Made by a program: the position numbers and the translations under genes. A stretch of DNA of 64,000 nucleotides, from contig NZ_SMMI01000013.1 in NCBI RefSeq assembly GCF_009733535.1, forward strand, positions 62,001-126,000, given 5' to 3'. This DNA comes from Sphingobacterium endophyticum (GTDB taxonomy: Bacteria > Bacteroidota > Bacteroidia > Sphingobacteriales > Sphingobacteriaceae). Shown here one piece after another: positions 52,158-63,354 of this stretch (position 1 is its first letter; each line of letters starts with the position of its first letter). The notes beneath the pieces are model-generated. The model had not been told where the DNA came from. It saw nothing but the letters and a program-made list of their open reading frames with translations, and searched no databases.

Positions 52158-53363
52158 CTATTTCAATTTACCTAATGCTTCCTTTATTCTTTTTAAGGCC
52201 TCAATAAGGTTTTCATCTGAAGCAGCATAGGAAAGTCTAATATAGTTGTTGTTTCCAAATGAATCACCACCAACAGTTGCCACATGACCAAAATTTAATA
52301 AATATAAAGCGAGGTCAGCAGAGTTGTTTATCACATTTCCATCTGGATCTTTTTTACCAAAGAAAGAGCTAATTTCTGGAAAGAAATAGAAAGCTCCGTC
52401 AGGAAGGTTTGTTTTTACTCCTGGAATATCATTCAGCAAATCATAAACCAATTGACGGCGACGAGCAAACGCTTCTTTCATTTCTAAAACAGATTCTAAT
52501 CCTTGTTCATAGGCAATAATCCCCGCACGCTGCGAGATTGAACATGTTCCAGAAGTCGTTTGACCCTGCATTTTTTCATTTGCTGCAGCGATTTCTTTAT
52601 TTGCCGCAATATATCCCAAACGCCATCCTGTCATTGCAAATGCTTTTGAAAACCCGTTGATTATTATAACGCGATCTTTAATTGATGGGAACTGAGCGAT
52701 AGATTCATGTTGGTCTACAAAGTTAATATGTTCATAGATCTCATCAGAAATAATATAGATATCAGGATGCTTTTCAAACACCCTTACTAATCCTTCTAAT
52801 TCCTCCTTAGAGTAAACAGATCCTGTAGGATTACAAGGAGAAGAGAACATGAAAACTTTTGATTTTGGAGTAATCGCAGCTTCTAATTGTTCAGGGGTGA
52901 TTTTGAAATCAGATTCAATGGTCGTGTCAATAAATACCGATTTACCTTCAGCCAAAACTACCATTTCAGAATATGAAACCCAATAAGGAGTTGGGATGAT
53001 TACTTCATCACCTGGATTTACTAAGGTTAGTAAGACATTTGATAGAGATTGTTTTGCACCAGTAGATACGACAATGTTCGAGATATCATAATCTAGGCCA
53101 TTTTCATTTTTCAACTTGTTAACAATCGCTTGACGAAGTTCAGGATAGCCTGAAACCGGTGAGTAACGGGTCCAATTTTCATCCAATGCCCTTTTCGCAG
53201 CATCTTTTACATGCTCAGGCGTATTGAAATCGGGTTCACCTACACTTAAACTAATTACATTGATGCCTTTAGCCGCGAGTTCGCGACCTAATTTAGTCAT
53301 CTTTAACGTTGCTGATTCGGATAGATTATTGATTCTATCGGATAATATGGATTTTGTACTCAT
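52158..53363 (-). CDS. PLP-dependent aminotransferase (aspartate aminotransferase type)
   Basis: 401 residues, class I/II aminotransferase. The PLP lysine is Lys240 in GFSKAFAMTGWRLGY, with Asn178 in PCNPTG, Asp207 and Tyr210 in ISDEIYEH. The opening LSDRINNLSESATLKMTKL and GEPDFNTPEHV fit the prokaryotic aspartate aminotransferase subgroup I-gamma; specificity for other amino acids is possible. It stands alone, with its own terminator. A TATATTTG box lies only 8 bases upstream of the ATG, so the transcript may be nearly leaderless. Confidence 0.93.
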   Translation of the reverse strand: MSTKSILSDRINNLSESATLKMTKLGRELAAKGINVISLSVGEPDFNTPEHVKDAAKRALDENWTRYSPVSGYPELRQAIVNKLKNENGLDYDISNIVVSTGAKQSLSNVLLTLVNPGDEVIIPTPYWVSYSEMVVLAEGKSVFIDTTIESDFKITPEQLEAAITPKSKVFMFSSPCNPTGSVYSKEELEGLVRVFEKHPDIYIISDEIYEHINFVDQHESIAQFPSIKDRVIIINGFSKAFAMTGWRLGYIAANKEIAAANEKMQGQTTSGTCSISQRAGIIAYEQGLESVLEMKEAFARRRQLVYDLLNDIPGVKTNLPDGAFYFFPEISSFFGKKDPDGNVINNSADLALYLLNFGHVATVGGDSFGNNNYIRLSYAASDENLIEALKRIKEALGKLK

Positions 53364-53370
53364 GATATTG

Positions 53371-53378
53371 CAAATATA
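53371..53378 (-). promoter_or_regulatory. Candidate -7 box TATATTTG directly before the aminotransferase
   Basis: Exact match to TAnnTTTG, ending 7 bases before the ATG at 53363. The sequence is very AT-rich, so a chance match is possible. No TTG at -33. Confidence 0.3.
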
Positions 53379-53509
53379 TTATATACAATTTATTATTGAT
53401 GAGAAAAATGTAATAAAATATCTATAAAAATGATACATTTTAAATAAAGAGCCTGGAATAGGTCTTTGTTAAATTAATGATAGCTTTGTATCGCAAATTG
53501 AGATATCAG

Positions 53510-54484
53510 ATGAAGTTAAAATTTGACGGGTTTATCATAGCCTTGATATTTATGATTTTTCTTGCCTTTATTTTTCCAGATGTTGCTGGATTTAACAATG
53601 GTAAATTCTTAAATACCCTAATAAGTGTTGGTGTTGCTTTAGTGTTCTTTTTCTATGGATTGAAGCTTAGCTTTACTGAGATTAAGGAGGGAATGAAAAA
53701 TTGGAAGCTCCATCTATCCATTCAATTATTCACTTTTACTCTTTTTCCTCTTTTAGTCTTGTTATTCAAGCCTTTTGTGCATACAGAAACACAAGAACAA
53801 TTTTGGTTATCATTTTATTTTCTAGCAGCTCTACCTTCAACGGTGACATCTTCAGTCGTCATGGTATCCATTGCTCGTGGCAATGTTCCTGCTGCAATAT
53901 TTAATGCCTCAATTTCTGGCCTGATAGGAGTGGCCGTAACTCCATTATTAATGCACTTTTTCTTAGAGGTATCAAATGTTAATGTATTTGCTGATTTATA
54001 TTTAGGTCTTTTATTTGAAGTAATACTACCCGTAATCCTCGGATTAATTCTACAACCTTATTGGGGAAAATGGGCTCATAAATACATGAAGACATTGTCC
54101 AATTTTGATAAAGGAGTTGTTCTACTGATTGTTTACAGTAGTTTTTCTGAATCTTTTATGAATAATATATTCAGTACGATTGGTAGTACTTATCTAATAG
54201 CTTTATTTATAGGTGTTATCGTATTATTCTTTACTGTTTATTTGATTATCCTACTCCTTGTTAGGTATGTGTTAAAATTCAATAGGGAAGATCGTATCAC
54301 AGCCATTTTTTGTGGTTCTAAAAAGTCATTGACCCACGGTAGTGTGTTCTCTAAATTCTTGTTTGCTAACAATCCTAATTTAGGATTGTTTATCCTTCCT
54401 TTGATGGTTTATCATGCTTTTCAAATTTTTGTGGTTACCATCATTGCTCAGAATTTAGGTCGTCAAAAAAATGAGGAAATTTAA
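53510..54484 (+). CDS. Bile acid:sodium symporter-like membrane protein (SBF family)
   Basis: About 324 residues and 9-10 transmembrane helices. FFYGLKLSFTEIKEGM, LPSTVTSSVVMVSIARGN, LTHGSVFSKFLF and GLFILPLMVYHAFQ are typical of the YfeH/SBF-like group. An ATG at 53477 lies in frame and would add 11 residues, but an exact TAGCTTTG -7 box overlaps that codon (53480-53487), so 53510 is preferred. Substrate unknown. Divergent from the aminotransferase gene. Confidence 0.83.
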   Translation: MKLKFDGFIIALIFMIFLAFIFPDVAGFNNGKFLNTLISVGVALVFFFYGLKLSFTEIKEGMKNWKLHLSIQLFTFTLFPLLVLLFKPFVHTETQEQFWLSFYFLAALPSTVTSSVVMVSIARGNVPAAIFNASISGLIGVAVTPLLMHFFLEVSNVNVFADLYLGLLFEVILPVILGLILQPYWGKWAHKYMKTLSNFDKGVVLLIVYSSFSESFMNNIFSTIGSTYLIALFIGVIVLFFTVYLIILLLVRYVLKFNREDRITAIFCGSKKSLTHGSVFSKFLFANNPNLGLFILPLMVYHAFQIFVVTIIAQNLGRQKNEEI

Positions 54485-54544
54485 AGTAATTGGAAATTTT
54501 CTAAGGTTTAATTTATTTATTTTTGCAATTCAAAATTATTAGAT

Positions 54545-55525
54545 ATGAATAGGCAGATGAGATTGGTTTTATTATCGTTAGTTACGGGAATCGTACTTAT
54601 GCTAATCAAATTTATTGCTTATTTTATTACAGAATCAAACGCCATATTTTCTGATGCTGCTGAAAGTATTGTGAATATAGTCGCTTCTGGATTTGCCTAT
54701 TACAGCATTTATTTGGCTGCCCAACCCAAAGATGAAAATCATCCGTATGGACATGGAAAAGTTGAGTTCTTTTCGGTGTTTGTTGAAGGAGGTATGATTT
54801 TTATTGCCGGCAGTATAATTCTTATTAAATCTATCTATTCAATATTTTCTCCACAGCCTATTAATAATGTTGAAGAAGGGATGTATTTAATATTAGCAAC
54901 TTCCTTGATTAATTTTGCTGTTGGATTTTATTTAATGAAGAGGGGGAAGGCCTTACGTTCATTAACCATCGAAGCTGATGGTAAACATTTACAAGTTGAT
55001 GCTTACAGCTCTATTGGTTTAATTGCTGGATTGTTAATCATGAAACTTACTGGCTTAGCATGGATTGATTTAGCACTATCTTTTGTTTTAGGAACCTTTA
55101 TCCTTTACAATGGTTATAAATTATTGAGGAAATCAATCTCTGGTCTTATGGATGAATCTGATTCTGAGGTGATTGAAGAAGTTGTTTCCATATTAAACAA
55201 AAACAGAAAACCAGAATGGATAGATGTACATAATTTAAGGGTGCAAAGATACGGACAGGAATTACATATCGACTGTCACCTTACACTTCCAAATTATTAT
55301 AGCTTAAATAAAGTACATGACAGCATTTCAGATTTTGATCAGGTTTTAAATACCAACTTAGATTCTAAAACCGAATTCTTTATTCATGCCGATCCATGTA
55401 TGCCCGAATGTTGTCATTATTGTAAGGTTGAGAATTGTCCTATTCGCTCAGAGGAATATTCAAAACATATTGATTGGACAACCGTTAATGTGACTAAGAA
55501 TATGAAGCATTTTAGAAAATCTTAA
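54545..55525 (+). CDS. Cation diffusion facilitator transporter with Cys-rich C-terminus
   Basis: 326 residues, six predicted transmembrane helices (residues about 8-195) and a cytoplasmic metal-binding domain. The motif SDAAESIVNI (near 36) and HPYGHGKVEFF (near 72) give the A-site residues, and VDAYSSIGLIAGL near 151 the second pair. These exporters move Zn2+, Fe2+, Co2+ or Mn2+ using protons. The C-terminus has Cys285, Cys289, Cys290, Cys293 and Cys298 in PCMPECCHYCKVENCPIR, more cysteines than most CDF proteins. Single gene. Confidence 0.9.
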   Translation: MNRQMRLVLLSLVTGIVLMLIKFIAYFITESNAIFSDAAESIVNIVASGFAYYSIYLAAQPKDENHPYGHGKVEFFSVFVEGGMIFIAGSIILIKSIYSIFSPQPINNVEEGMYLILATSLINFAVGFYLMKRGKALRSLTIEADGKHLQVDAYSSIGLIAGLLIMKLTGLAWIDLALSFVLGTFILYNGYKLLRKSISGLMDESDSEVIEEVVSILNKNRKPEWIDVHNLRVQRYGQELHIDCHLTLPNYYSLNKVHDSISDFDQVLNTNLDSKTEFFIHADPCMPECCHYCKVENCPIRSEEYSKHIDWTTVNVTKNMKHFRKS

Positions 55526-55709
55526 TCCCAATCTAAAGATTTAATAGTTTATTCTTATCTCGATACCAATTCAGCGTTTACATAAGGTCTTTTTTGGCGG
55601 TAACCAGAACATTGTTTATAGATGGTCATTTATAAGAATTGTTTAAACCTAACAATAGATAAATGTTTTCATATTAACAATTAAAGCTATATTTAAGAAA
55701 AACTCGTTT

Positions 55710-56204
55710 ATGAAAATTTTTAATTTTATTATAATTTCTTTATTGATGATACAATTTAGTTTCGGTCAATCGGAAAAGGATAATGTTAATAAAGTGATGG
55801 ATTTATGGCACCGTGCTGCGGGGGATGCAAATTTTGAAGAATATTTTAATTTCATGGATGACTCTTCCATTTTTATCGGAACAGATGCAACTGAAAGGTG
55901 GAATAAGCAGGAATTTATGGCTTATGCAAAGCCTCATTTTGATAAAGGGAAAGCTTGGAATTTCACTAGTTTGGAAAGAAATGTAATTTTTTCTGTGGAT
56001 GGTAAAACAGCATGGATAGATGAATTGTTAAATACACAGATGAAAATCTGCCGGGGATCTGGAGTTTTGGAAAAGAAAAATGGAAAATGGGTCATAAAAC
56101 ATTATGTTTTGTCAATGACTGTTCCAAATGATTTAGTAGATCAGGTTGTGCCTTTAAAGGCGGAAATTGAGGATAAAATAATTGAAGGATTAAAGATAAA
56201 ATAA
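55710..56204 (+). CDS. Secreted SnoaL/NTF2-like protein
   Basis: 164 residues with a signal peptide (ends near SFGQ). The mature protein shows an NTF2-fold pattern: helix VNKVMDLWHRAA, DDSSIFIGTDATERW, HFDKGKAWNF, then strands WIDELLNTQ and GVLEKKNGKWVIKHYVLS. SnoaL-like proteins bind small ligands or catalyse cyclisations; none of the known catalytic residues can be assigned. It lies 8 bases before a GNAT gene and probably begins that transcript. Confidence 0.8.
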   Translation: MKIFNFIIISLLMIQFSFGQSEKDNVNKVMDLWHRAAGDANFEEYFNFMDDSSIFIGTDATERWNKQEFMAYAKPHFDKGKAWNFTSLERNVIFSVDGKTAWIDELLNTQMKICRGSGVLEKKNGKWVIKHYVLSMTVPNDLVDQVVPLKAEIEDKIIEGLKIK

Positions 56205-56212
56205 AGATTAAT

Positions 56213-56494
56213 ATGTTAGTGAAACACGAAGAATCTGGTAACAAAGGCGGTTTTTTTGCTGAGGAGGATGGAAAAAAAATCGGAGAAATGACTTATTCAA
56301 AGGCTGGGCCTGGAAAAATAATTATTGACCATACAGAAGTTGATCCTGAGGAAAAAGGTAAAGGAATAGGTTCTGTCTTACTTGACAAAGCTGTTGAGTA
56401 TGCAAGGGACAATAATGTGAAAATCTTACCATTATGTCCATTTGCAAAAGCTCAGTTTGACCGTGATGTAAATATCCGTGATGTACTTTTTTAA
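56213..56494 (+). CDS. Short GNAT-fold acetyltransferase (YidJ-type)
   Basis: 93 residues. Acetyl-CoA-binding motif EVDPEEKGKGIGSVLLDKAV (about 43-62) and CPFAKAQF near 76-83 fit the short N-acetyltransferases of the YidJ/GATase-like subgroup. These small proteins act on unknown acceptors and lack an N-terminal extension. It is 25 bases upstream of the NAD(P)-binding gene and 8 bases behind the SnoaL-like gene. Confidence 0.85.
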   Translation: MLVKHEESGNKGGFFAEEDGKKIGEMTYSKAGPGKIIIDHTEVDPEEKGKGIGSVLLDKAVEYARDNNVKILPLCPFAKAQFDRDVNIRDVLF

Positions 56495-56519
56495 GAAGTA
56501 ATAACCATAATCAACAACC

Positions 56520-57173
56520 ATGAAAGCAGTAGTAATAGGTGCAACAGGTGCTACAGGTAGAGAATTAGTATTACAGCTATTGGCAGATAAAAGGGTCGAT
56601 TCTGTAACGGTATTAGTTAGGAGATCATTTTTTACCGCCGACCCTAAGTTATTAGAGGTAGTCGTTAATTTTGATAAACTAGAAGATTTCAGTCCATATA
56701 TTATTGGTGATATCGCATTTTCTACCTTAGGAACGACGTTGAAAGCTGCCGGAAGCAAAGAAGCTCAATGGGTTGTTGATTATGATTACCAATTAAAATT
56801 TGCGGCATTATCTAAAATAAATCACATAAATACTTTTGTTTTATTGTCTTCTGCACAGGCTAGTATTCATTCCAGGTTTTATTATACCAAAATGAAAGGC
56901 CTGCTTGAGGAAGCCATTAAGGCGTTGAATTTCCCAAAATTAATTATTGTAAGGCCAGGTCCAATTGATAGACCCAATACAGATCGAAGAGCTGAAAAAA
57001 TAACCATTAAGATGTTGAATTTTTTTAATAAGCTTGGATTTCTGAAGCCTTATAAACCAATAAGTACTATGACATTAGCAAAAGCTATTGTTGAATCTGC
57101 TTTTGAGGATAAACAGGGTTTAGTAGATGAATATAATCCTAAGGAAATCTGGGAAGAATTAGGACATTCTTAG
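56520..57173 (+). CDS. NAD(P)H-binding short-chain protein
   Basis: 217 residues. A Rossmann glycine motif GATGATGRELVLQLL (about 7-21), FSTLGTTLKAAGS, a YxxxK-like YYTKMKG near 122 and IVRPGPI near 144-150 are those of atypical short-chain dehydrogenases close to HTATIP2/NAD-dependent epimerase-like proteins. Its substrate is unknown. It is the last of three closely spaced genes (SnoaL, GNAT, this). A 12-bp hairpin (57294-57322) lies 120 bases downstream. Confidence 0.85.
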   Translation: MKAVVIGATGATGRELVLQLLADKRVDSVTVLVRRSFFTADPKLLEVVVNFDKLEDFSPYIIGDIAFSTLGTTLKAAGSKEAQWVVDYDYQLKFAALSKINHINTFVLLSSAQASIHSRFYYTKMKGLLEEAIKALNFPKLIIVRPGPIDRPNTDRRAEKITIKMLNFFNKLGFLKPYKPISTMTLAKAIVESAFEDKQGLVDEYNPKEIWEELGHS

Positions 57174-57207
57174 GGATAAGAATTGTTTATTACTGATGAT
57201 TCTATCT

Positions 57208-57254
57208 ATAAAAGCCAATAATTTTTGATATTTCGACATTATTTTGGCTTTTAT
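57208..57254 (+). terminator. Long-loop hairpin after the NAD(P)-binding gene
   Basis: ATAAAAGCCAA (57208-57218) pairs perfectly with TTGGCTTTTAT (57244-57254); the loop is 25 bases. No T run follows, so termination is uncertain. Confidence 0.35.
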
Positions 57255-57293
57255 GGCTATTTAAAATTGATTTTGTTATCTTTAGGCGAATTT

Positions 57294-57322
57294 AAATAAA
57301 GAGGAGTTATTCCTCTTTATTT
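57294..57322 (+). promoter_or_regulatory. Hairpin with U-run at the 5' end of the icd leader
   Basis: Perfect stem AAATAAAGAGGA / TCCTCTTTATTT (12 bp) with a 5-base loop GTTAT, followed by TT. A near-consensus -7 box TATCTTTA lies at 57276-57283, so the hairpin would be the first element of the icd mRNA, 42 bases before the ATG. It may be a terminator for the preceding gene or an attenuator/stabiliser of icd. Confidence 0.4.
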
Positions 57323-57358
57323 TTCACTAAAAATTGCAAAATAATATCATTTCAATAG

Positions 57359-59578
<2,220 letters not shown>

Positions 59579-59592
59579 TTTTAGATTTAAAT

Positions 59593-59630
59593 AAAAAAGC
59601 CCTGTTCAATTAATGAACAGGGCTTTTTTT
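59593..59630 (+). terminator. Rho-independent terminator of icd
   Basis: AAAAAAGCCCTGTTCA / TGAACAGGGCTTTTTT, 16 perfect base pairs with a 5-base loop, then T run. It contains an apparent in-frame start of the next gene (59613), which is therefore false. Confidence 0.95.
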
Positions 59631-59702
59631 GTTCCTATTCTATTGTCTATCTTCTTAGAATTCACTATTTTTAATATTATAAAAAACATAAACCTATTTC
59701 AA

Positions 59703-60560
59703 ATGAGTAATAAAAAGAACAGTAGAAGGAATTTCTTACAATTAGGTGCTTTTGGTGCAGCAGCATTGATAACAAGTCCTAGTTGGATGAAAGCTACAGC
59801 TGGTGAAACAATAGCAAAGAAAGCTGATCAAAATAGTATCAAATTAGGAATCGCAGGCTACAGTTTTGTGAATTTTAATTTGGATCAGTCTTTGGCCATG
59901 ATGAAAAGGATGGATGTAAAATATCTCTGTATCAAAGATTTTCACTTGCCATTTAATAGTACCGCTGAGGAAATTGCTGCATTCCATAAAAAATTAGCTG
60001 ATTCTAATGTTACTGGTTATGCAGTGGGGCCAATCTACATGAAAACAAAGGAGGAAATTGATAAAGCCTTTGATTATTGTAAACGAGTAGGGGTTAATTT
60101 AATGATTGGGATTCCTGAAATAAAAGATTTACCATATGTTGCTCAGAAGGCAAAAGAAAATAATGTAAAATTCGGAATCCATAATCATGGACCGGAAGAC
60201 AAGATTTATCCAAATGCCACTGTTATATGGAATCATATTAAAGACCTAGATAAAAATTTAGGAATGTGCTTCGATATGGGACACAATGTTCGTGATGGGC
60301 AAGACTCGATTAAAGATTTAGTTAGATATAAGGACCGTATCTTTGATATTCACTTAAAAAATGTAACTGCTGCAGATGCAAAAGGTTCAACTTGTGAACT
60401 TGGTCGAGGAATTATTGATATTCCTGCTTTTACAAGAGCATTATTGAAAATTAAATATCCTGGCTGCTGCAGCATTGAGTTTGAAAAAGACATGAAAGAT
60501 CCACTTGCTGGAATTGCTGAATCTGTAGGATATTTCAGAGGTGTATTAAGCGCCGTATAA
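59703..60560 (+). CDS. Secreted sugar phosphate isomerase/epimerase-like protein
   Basis: 285 residues from ATG 59703; the longer frame to 59613 begins in the icd terminator. A twin-arginine-type signal (KNSRRNFLQLG) ends near residue 35. The mature protein is an AP-endonuclease-2/xylose-isomerase-like TIM barrel with VKFGIHNHGPED (metal-ligand region), GMCFDMGHNVRDG, DIHLKNV and SIEFEKDM strands that carry the usual His, Asp and Glu ligands. Substrate unknown; Tat export argues for a periplasmic sugar role. Terminator follows at 60578. Confidence 0.87.
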   Translation: MSNKKNSRRNFLQLGAFGAAALITSPSWMKATAGETIAKKADQNSIKLGIAGYSFVNFNLDQSLAMMKRMDVKYLCIKDFHLPFNSTAEEIAAFHKKLADSNVTGYAVGPIYMKTKEEIDKAFDYCKRVGVNLMIGIPEIKDLPYVAQKAKENNVKFGIHNHGPEDKIYPNATVIWNHIKDLDKNLGMCFDMGHNVRDGQDSIKDLVRYKDRIFDIHLKNVTAADAKGSTCELGRGIIDIPAFTRALLKIKYPGCCSIEFEKDMKDPLAGIAESVGYFRGVLSAV

Positions 60561-60577
60561 TACGAAATGTAATTGCA

Positions 60578-60612
60578 AAAAGGGAATGACTTAATAAGCA
60601 TTCCTTTTTTTG
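60578..60612 (+). terminator. Rho-independent terminator
   Basis: AAAAGGGAATG / CATTCCTTTT-type stem (one wobble) with a 10-base loop and T run, 18 bases after the stop. Confidence 0.75.
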
Positions 60613-60827
60613 TATTCCATTTTTACACAAATCTTCTTTGATTTTACAGTTCCCTTAATAAAATCCATCCCAATCTATTTTATTTGTTGCAACATTTGAT
60701 AAGTTATTTTAAATTTTTAATAATGTAGTTTATTGAAATTTAATAAGTTATTAAATGTTTAATATTAAGTTGATGTTAATTTAAATGATTATAAAAATTA
60801 GGTAAATTAGTACTGTAAACTTATTAT

Positions 60828-62177
60828 ATGAAAATCTTTCTATTTCTTCTGCTGAACATTTTGTTCTTGCATTGCTATTCGCAAAGAAGCTTTTCATTAA
60901 TAAATCATAAAAAGAATTCCTTCAAATTTGATTTAAGTGGTAATCTAGTTGTTGTTCCTGTAAAAGTTAATGGAGTAGAACTTCAGTTTTTAATGGATAC
61001 AGGAGTCAAGGAAACTATTTTATTTGCTACTCCGCAGGACTCTGTACCTCTTGAAAATGTTAGCAAGGTGAAGTTTTCCGGGATAGGTATTGAAGATGGA
61101 GTGGAAGGCGTTATGGCGGTGGGTAATGAATTAATCGTCGGTGAAACATTAATTGACTCGGTTCACAATATTTTTGTCATTGATGCTGAAGAACTAGATC
61201 TATCTAGCCACATAGGAATTCCTATCAATGGGATTTTAGGAAGTCGTTTGTTTGAGGACTATATGATAAAAATAGATTACTTGAAATCTAAAGTTTCTAT
61301 ATATGATTCCTATGATTTTCCGGAAAATTTAATAAAAAATTATACTCGAATGCCCGTAGAGATGGAGAGAAGCCGGCCATATGTACATATCAATGTTAAC
61401 TTAGGAAATAGAACGATAAGAAAAGCTAAAATGTTGGTGGATATGGGAAACTCTGATGGCCTTTTAGTTTTTCCATTTTTAATTGACTCCTTAAAAATTT
61501 CTGAACCAAAGATCTATGATTTTATAGGACGTGGGTTTAATGGATTGATATTCGGATATAGGAATCGAGTCGACGGCTTTGATTGGGCGGGTTTTCATAT
61601 CAAAGAACCTATAGTTTCTTACCCAGATTCTAATGCGGTCCATGCTGCTAAATTGGCAATAAATCGAATTGGATCGATAGGAAATCAAGTTTTGCAGCAT
61701 TTTCATGTGATTATTAATTATCCAAAGAATGAAATTTATTTAAAGAAAAACAGGAATTTTGGAAAACGGTTTGAGATTAATATGTCCGGGATGGAAATAA
61801 AACATGATGGATTAGAATGGACGCAAAGGAGAGTTCCAACGAATATCGGTAGGAGGGATCCCGATAATCCAAATAGTCCTGGTGTAAGTGTGTATAGTCA
61901 AGAGGAATACAAGTATGAGTTTTCATTGCGCCCAATTTATAGAGTTGCTAGTGTAAGGGAAGGATCTCCCGCCGATCTGGCAGGGGTCAAGATAGATGAT
62001 GAAATTTTAAAGGTAAACGGCAGTAATGCACAAAACTTAAAACTTAAACAGATTGTAGGAAAGTTTATGCATAAAGAAGGGGATGATATTAGGTTGGTAT
62101 TACAGCGTGGTCTGGACCAAATAAAGGTTCAATTTATTTTAAAAGATCCTATTCCATTTCAAAATAGTATAAATTAA
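60828..62177 (+). CDS. Secreted retropepsin-like aspartyl protease with PDZ domain
   Basis: 449 residues. Signal peptide ends near CYSQ (residue 19). Two retropepsin-like halves: D57-T-G in FLMDTGVKETI, and a second D205-M-G in MLVDMGNSDGLL in place of DTG/DSG. A PDZ domain occupies about 365-440 (SVREGSPADLAGVKIDDEI). This is the layout of bacterial aspartyl-protease family proteins of unknown target. The Met in the second motif may alter activity. A terminator at 62179 is shared with accA. Confidence 0.87.
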   Translation: MKIFLFLLLNILFLHCYSQRSFSLINHKKNSFKFDLSGNLVVVPVKVNGVELQFLMDTGVKETILFATPQDSVPLENVSKVKFSGIGIEDGVEGVMAVGNELIVGETLIDSVHNIFVIDAEELDLSSHIGIPINGILGSRLFEDYMIKIDYLKSKVSIYDSYDFPENLIKNYTRMPVEMERSRPYVHINVNLGNRTIRKAKMLVDMGNSDGLLVFPFLIDSLKISEPKIYDFIGRGFNGLIFGYRNRVDGFDWAGFHIKEPIVSYPDSNAVHAAKLAINRIGSIGNQVLQHFHVIINYPKNEIYLKKNRNFGKRFEINMSGMEIKHDGLEWTQRRVPTNIGRRDPDNPNSPGVSVYSQEEYKYEFSLRPIYRVASVREGSPADLAGVKIDDEILKVNGSNAQNLKLKQIVGKFMHKEGDDIRLVLQRGLDQIKVQFILKDPIPFQNSIN

Positions 62178-62178
62178 A

Positions 62179-62214
62179 AAAGCCTTGAAAAATTTTTCAA
62201 GGCTTTCTTTTTAT
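62179..62214. terminator. Bidirectional terminator, protease and accA
   Basis: AAAGCCTTGAAAAA pairs with TTTTTCAAGGCTTT (14 bp, no central loop of more than a few bases); A run left and T run right. It overlaps the 3' end region between the convergent genes. Confidence 0.85.
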
Positions 62215-63164
62215 TCGTTAACAACTCCCATGTTGCTGAACTTGTCAATTCTTTCTGCAACCATTGTGGCTTTATCTTTGGCATTTAAGACTGCCAGGTC
62301 CTCTAAAATTCTATTTTTCACATTCAGGGCTGTTGCTTCTGGATCTTGATGGGCACCACCAATAGGTTCTGCGATAATTCCATCAATAAGACCATTGCAT
62401 AACATGTCTTCAGCAGTCAATTTCAGCGCTTCAGCAGCTCTTTCTTTCTGATCCCAACTTCTCCATAAGATTGAAGAACATGATTCTGGAGAGATTACTG
62501 AATACCAAGTATTCTGTAGCATATATACTTTATCTCCGATACCAATACCTAATGCTCCACCAGATGCTCCTTCACCAATTACGATACAAATAATTGGAAC
62601 TTTTAAAACTGACATTTCAAGTAAGTTTCTTGCTATGGCTTCTCCTTGTCCACGCTCTTCAGCTTCAAGGCCTGGATATGCACCCATTGTATCAATAAGG
62701 GTTACGACGGGCTTATTAAACTTTTCAGCCATTTTCATTAACCGAAGTGCTTTCCTATATCCTTCTGGATTTGCCATCCCGAAATTGCGGAATTGTCGCT
62801 CTTTGGTGTTCTTACCTTTTTGATGACCAATAACCATAACAGATTGTCCACCAATTGTAGCGAATCCTCCAACTATAGCTTTGTCGTCTTTTATATTTCT
62901 ATCTCCATGCAACTCAATGAAGTCGTCACAGATTAAATCAATGTAATCGAAAGTTTGTGGTCTATCAGGATGCCTTGACATTTGAACCTTTTGCCATCCT
63001 GTCATATTGCTATACACCTCAACTTTTGTTTGTTCTAATTTTTCCTCCAACTCGCGGACTGTAGCACCCATATCTACTTTGGTCTTTTCTTCTACTTGTT
63101 TAACCTTTTCAATCTGAGTCTGTAAATCAGCAATCGGCTTTTCAAAATCAAATGTTGTCTCCAT
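62211..63164 (-). CDS. accA: Acetyl-CoA carboxylase carboxyltransferase subunit alpha
   Basis: 317 residues, normal length. An N-terminal helical segment precedes [37 protein letters not shown] and [14 protein letters not shown], all diagnostic of AccA. With AccD it transfers carboxyl from biotin to acetyl-CoA to make malonyl-CoA, the first step in fatty acid synthesis. Here accD is not next to it. Confidence 0.98.
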   Translation of the reverse strand: METTFDFEKPIADLQTQIEKVKQVEEKTKVDMGATVRELEEKLEQTKVEVYSNMTGWQKVQMSRHPDRPQTFDYIDLICDDFIELHGDRNIKDDKAIVGGFATIGGQSVMVIGHQKGKNTKERQFRNFGMANPEGYRKALRLMKMAEKFNKPVVTLIDTMGAYPGLEAEERGQGEAIARNLLEMSVLKVPIICIVIGEGASGGALGIGIGDKVYMLQNTWYSVISPESCSSILWRSWDQKERAAEALKLTAEDMLCNGLIDGIIAEPIGGAHQDPEATALNVKNRILEDLAVLNAKDKATMVAERIDKFSNMGVVNE

Positions 63165-63354
63165 AATTACCTTTTTGGTGTCATTAAAGCGGAAGCTAAG
63201 TTACTTGTTTTTTAAGAATTATAAAATGTTATTTAACGCATTCATTAACTTATAACAACTCTAAAACTATTTAATACTTGATTATTAGCTATATAACATA
63301 ATCCCCTTTAATCTTGTTTTGTGAACTAATTAAAAAAATAATATCTTCAAGACC

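Noticed and set aside
59613..59702. Upstream start for the sugar isomerase-like gene
   Set aside because: The codon lies within the icd terminator hairpin and adds a sequence before the Tat signal.
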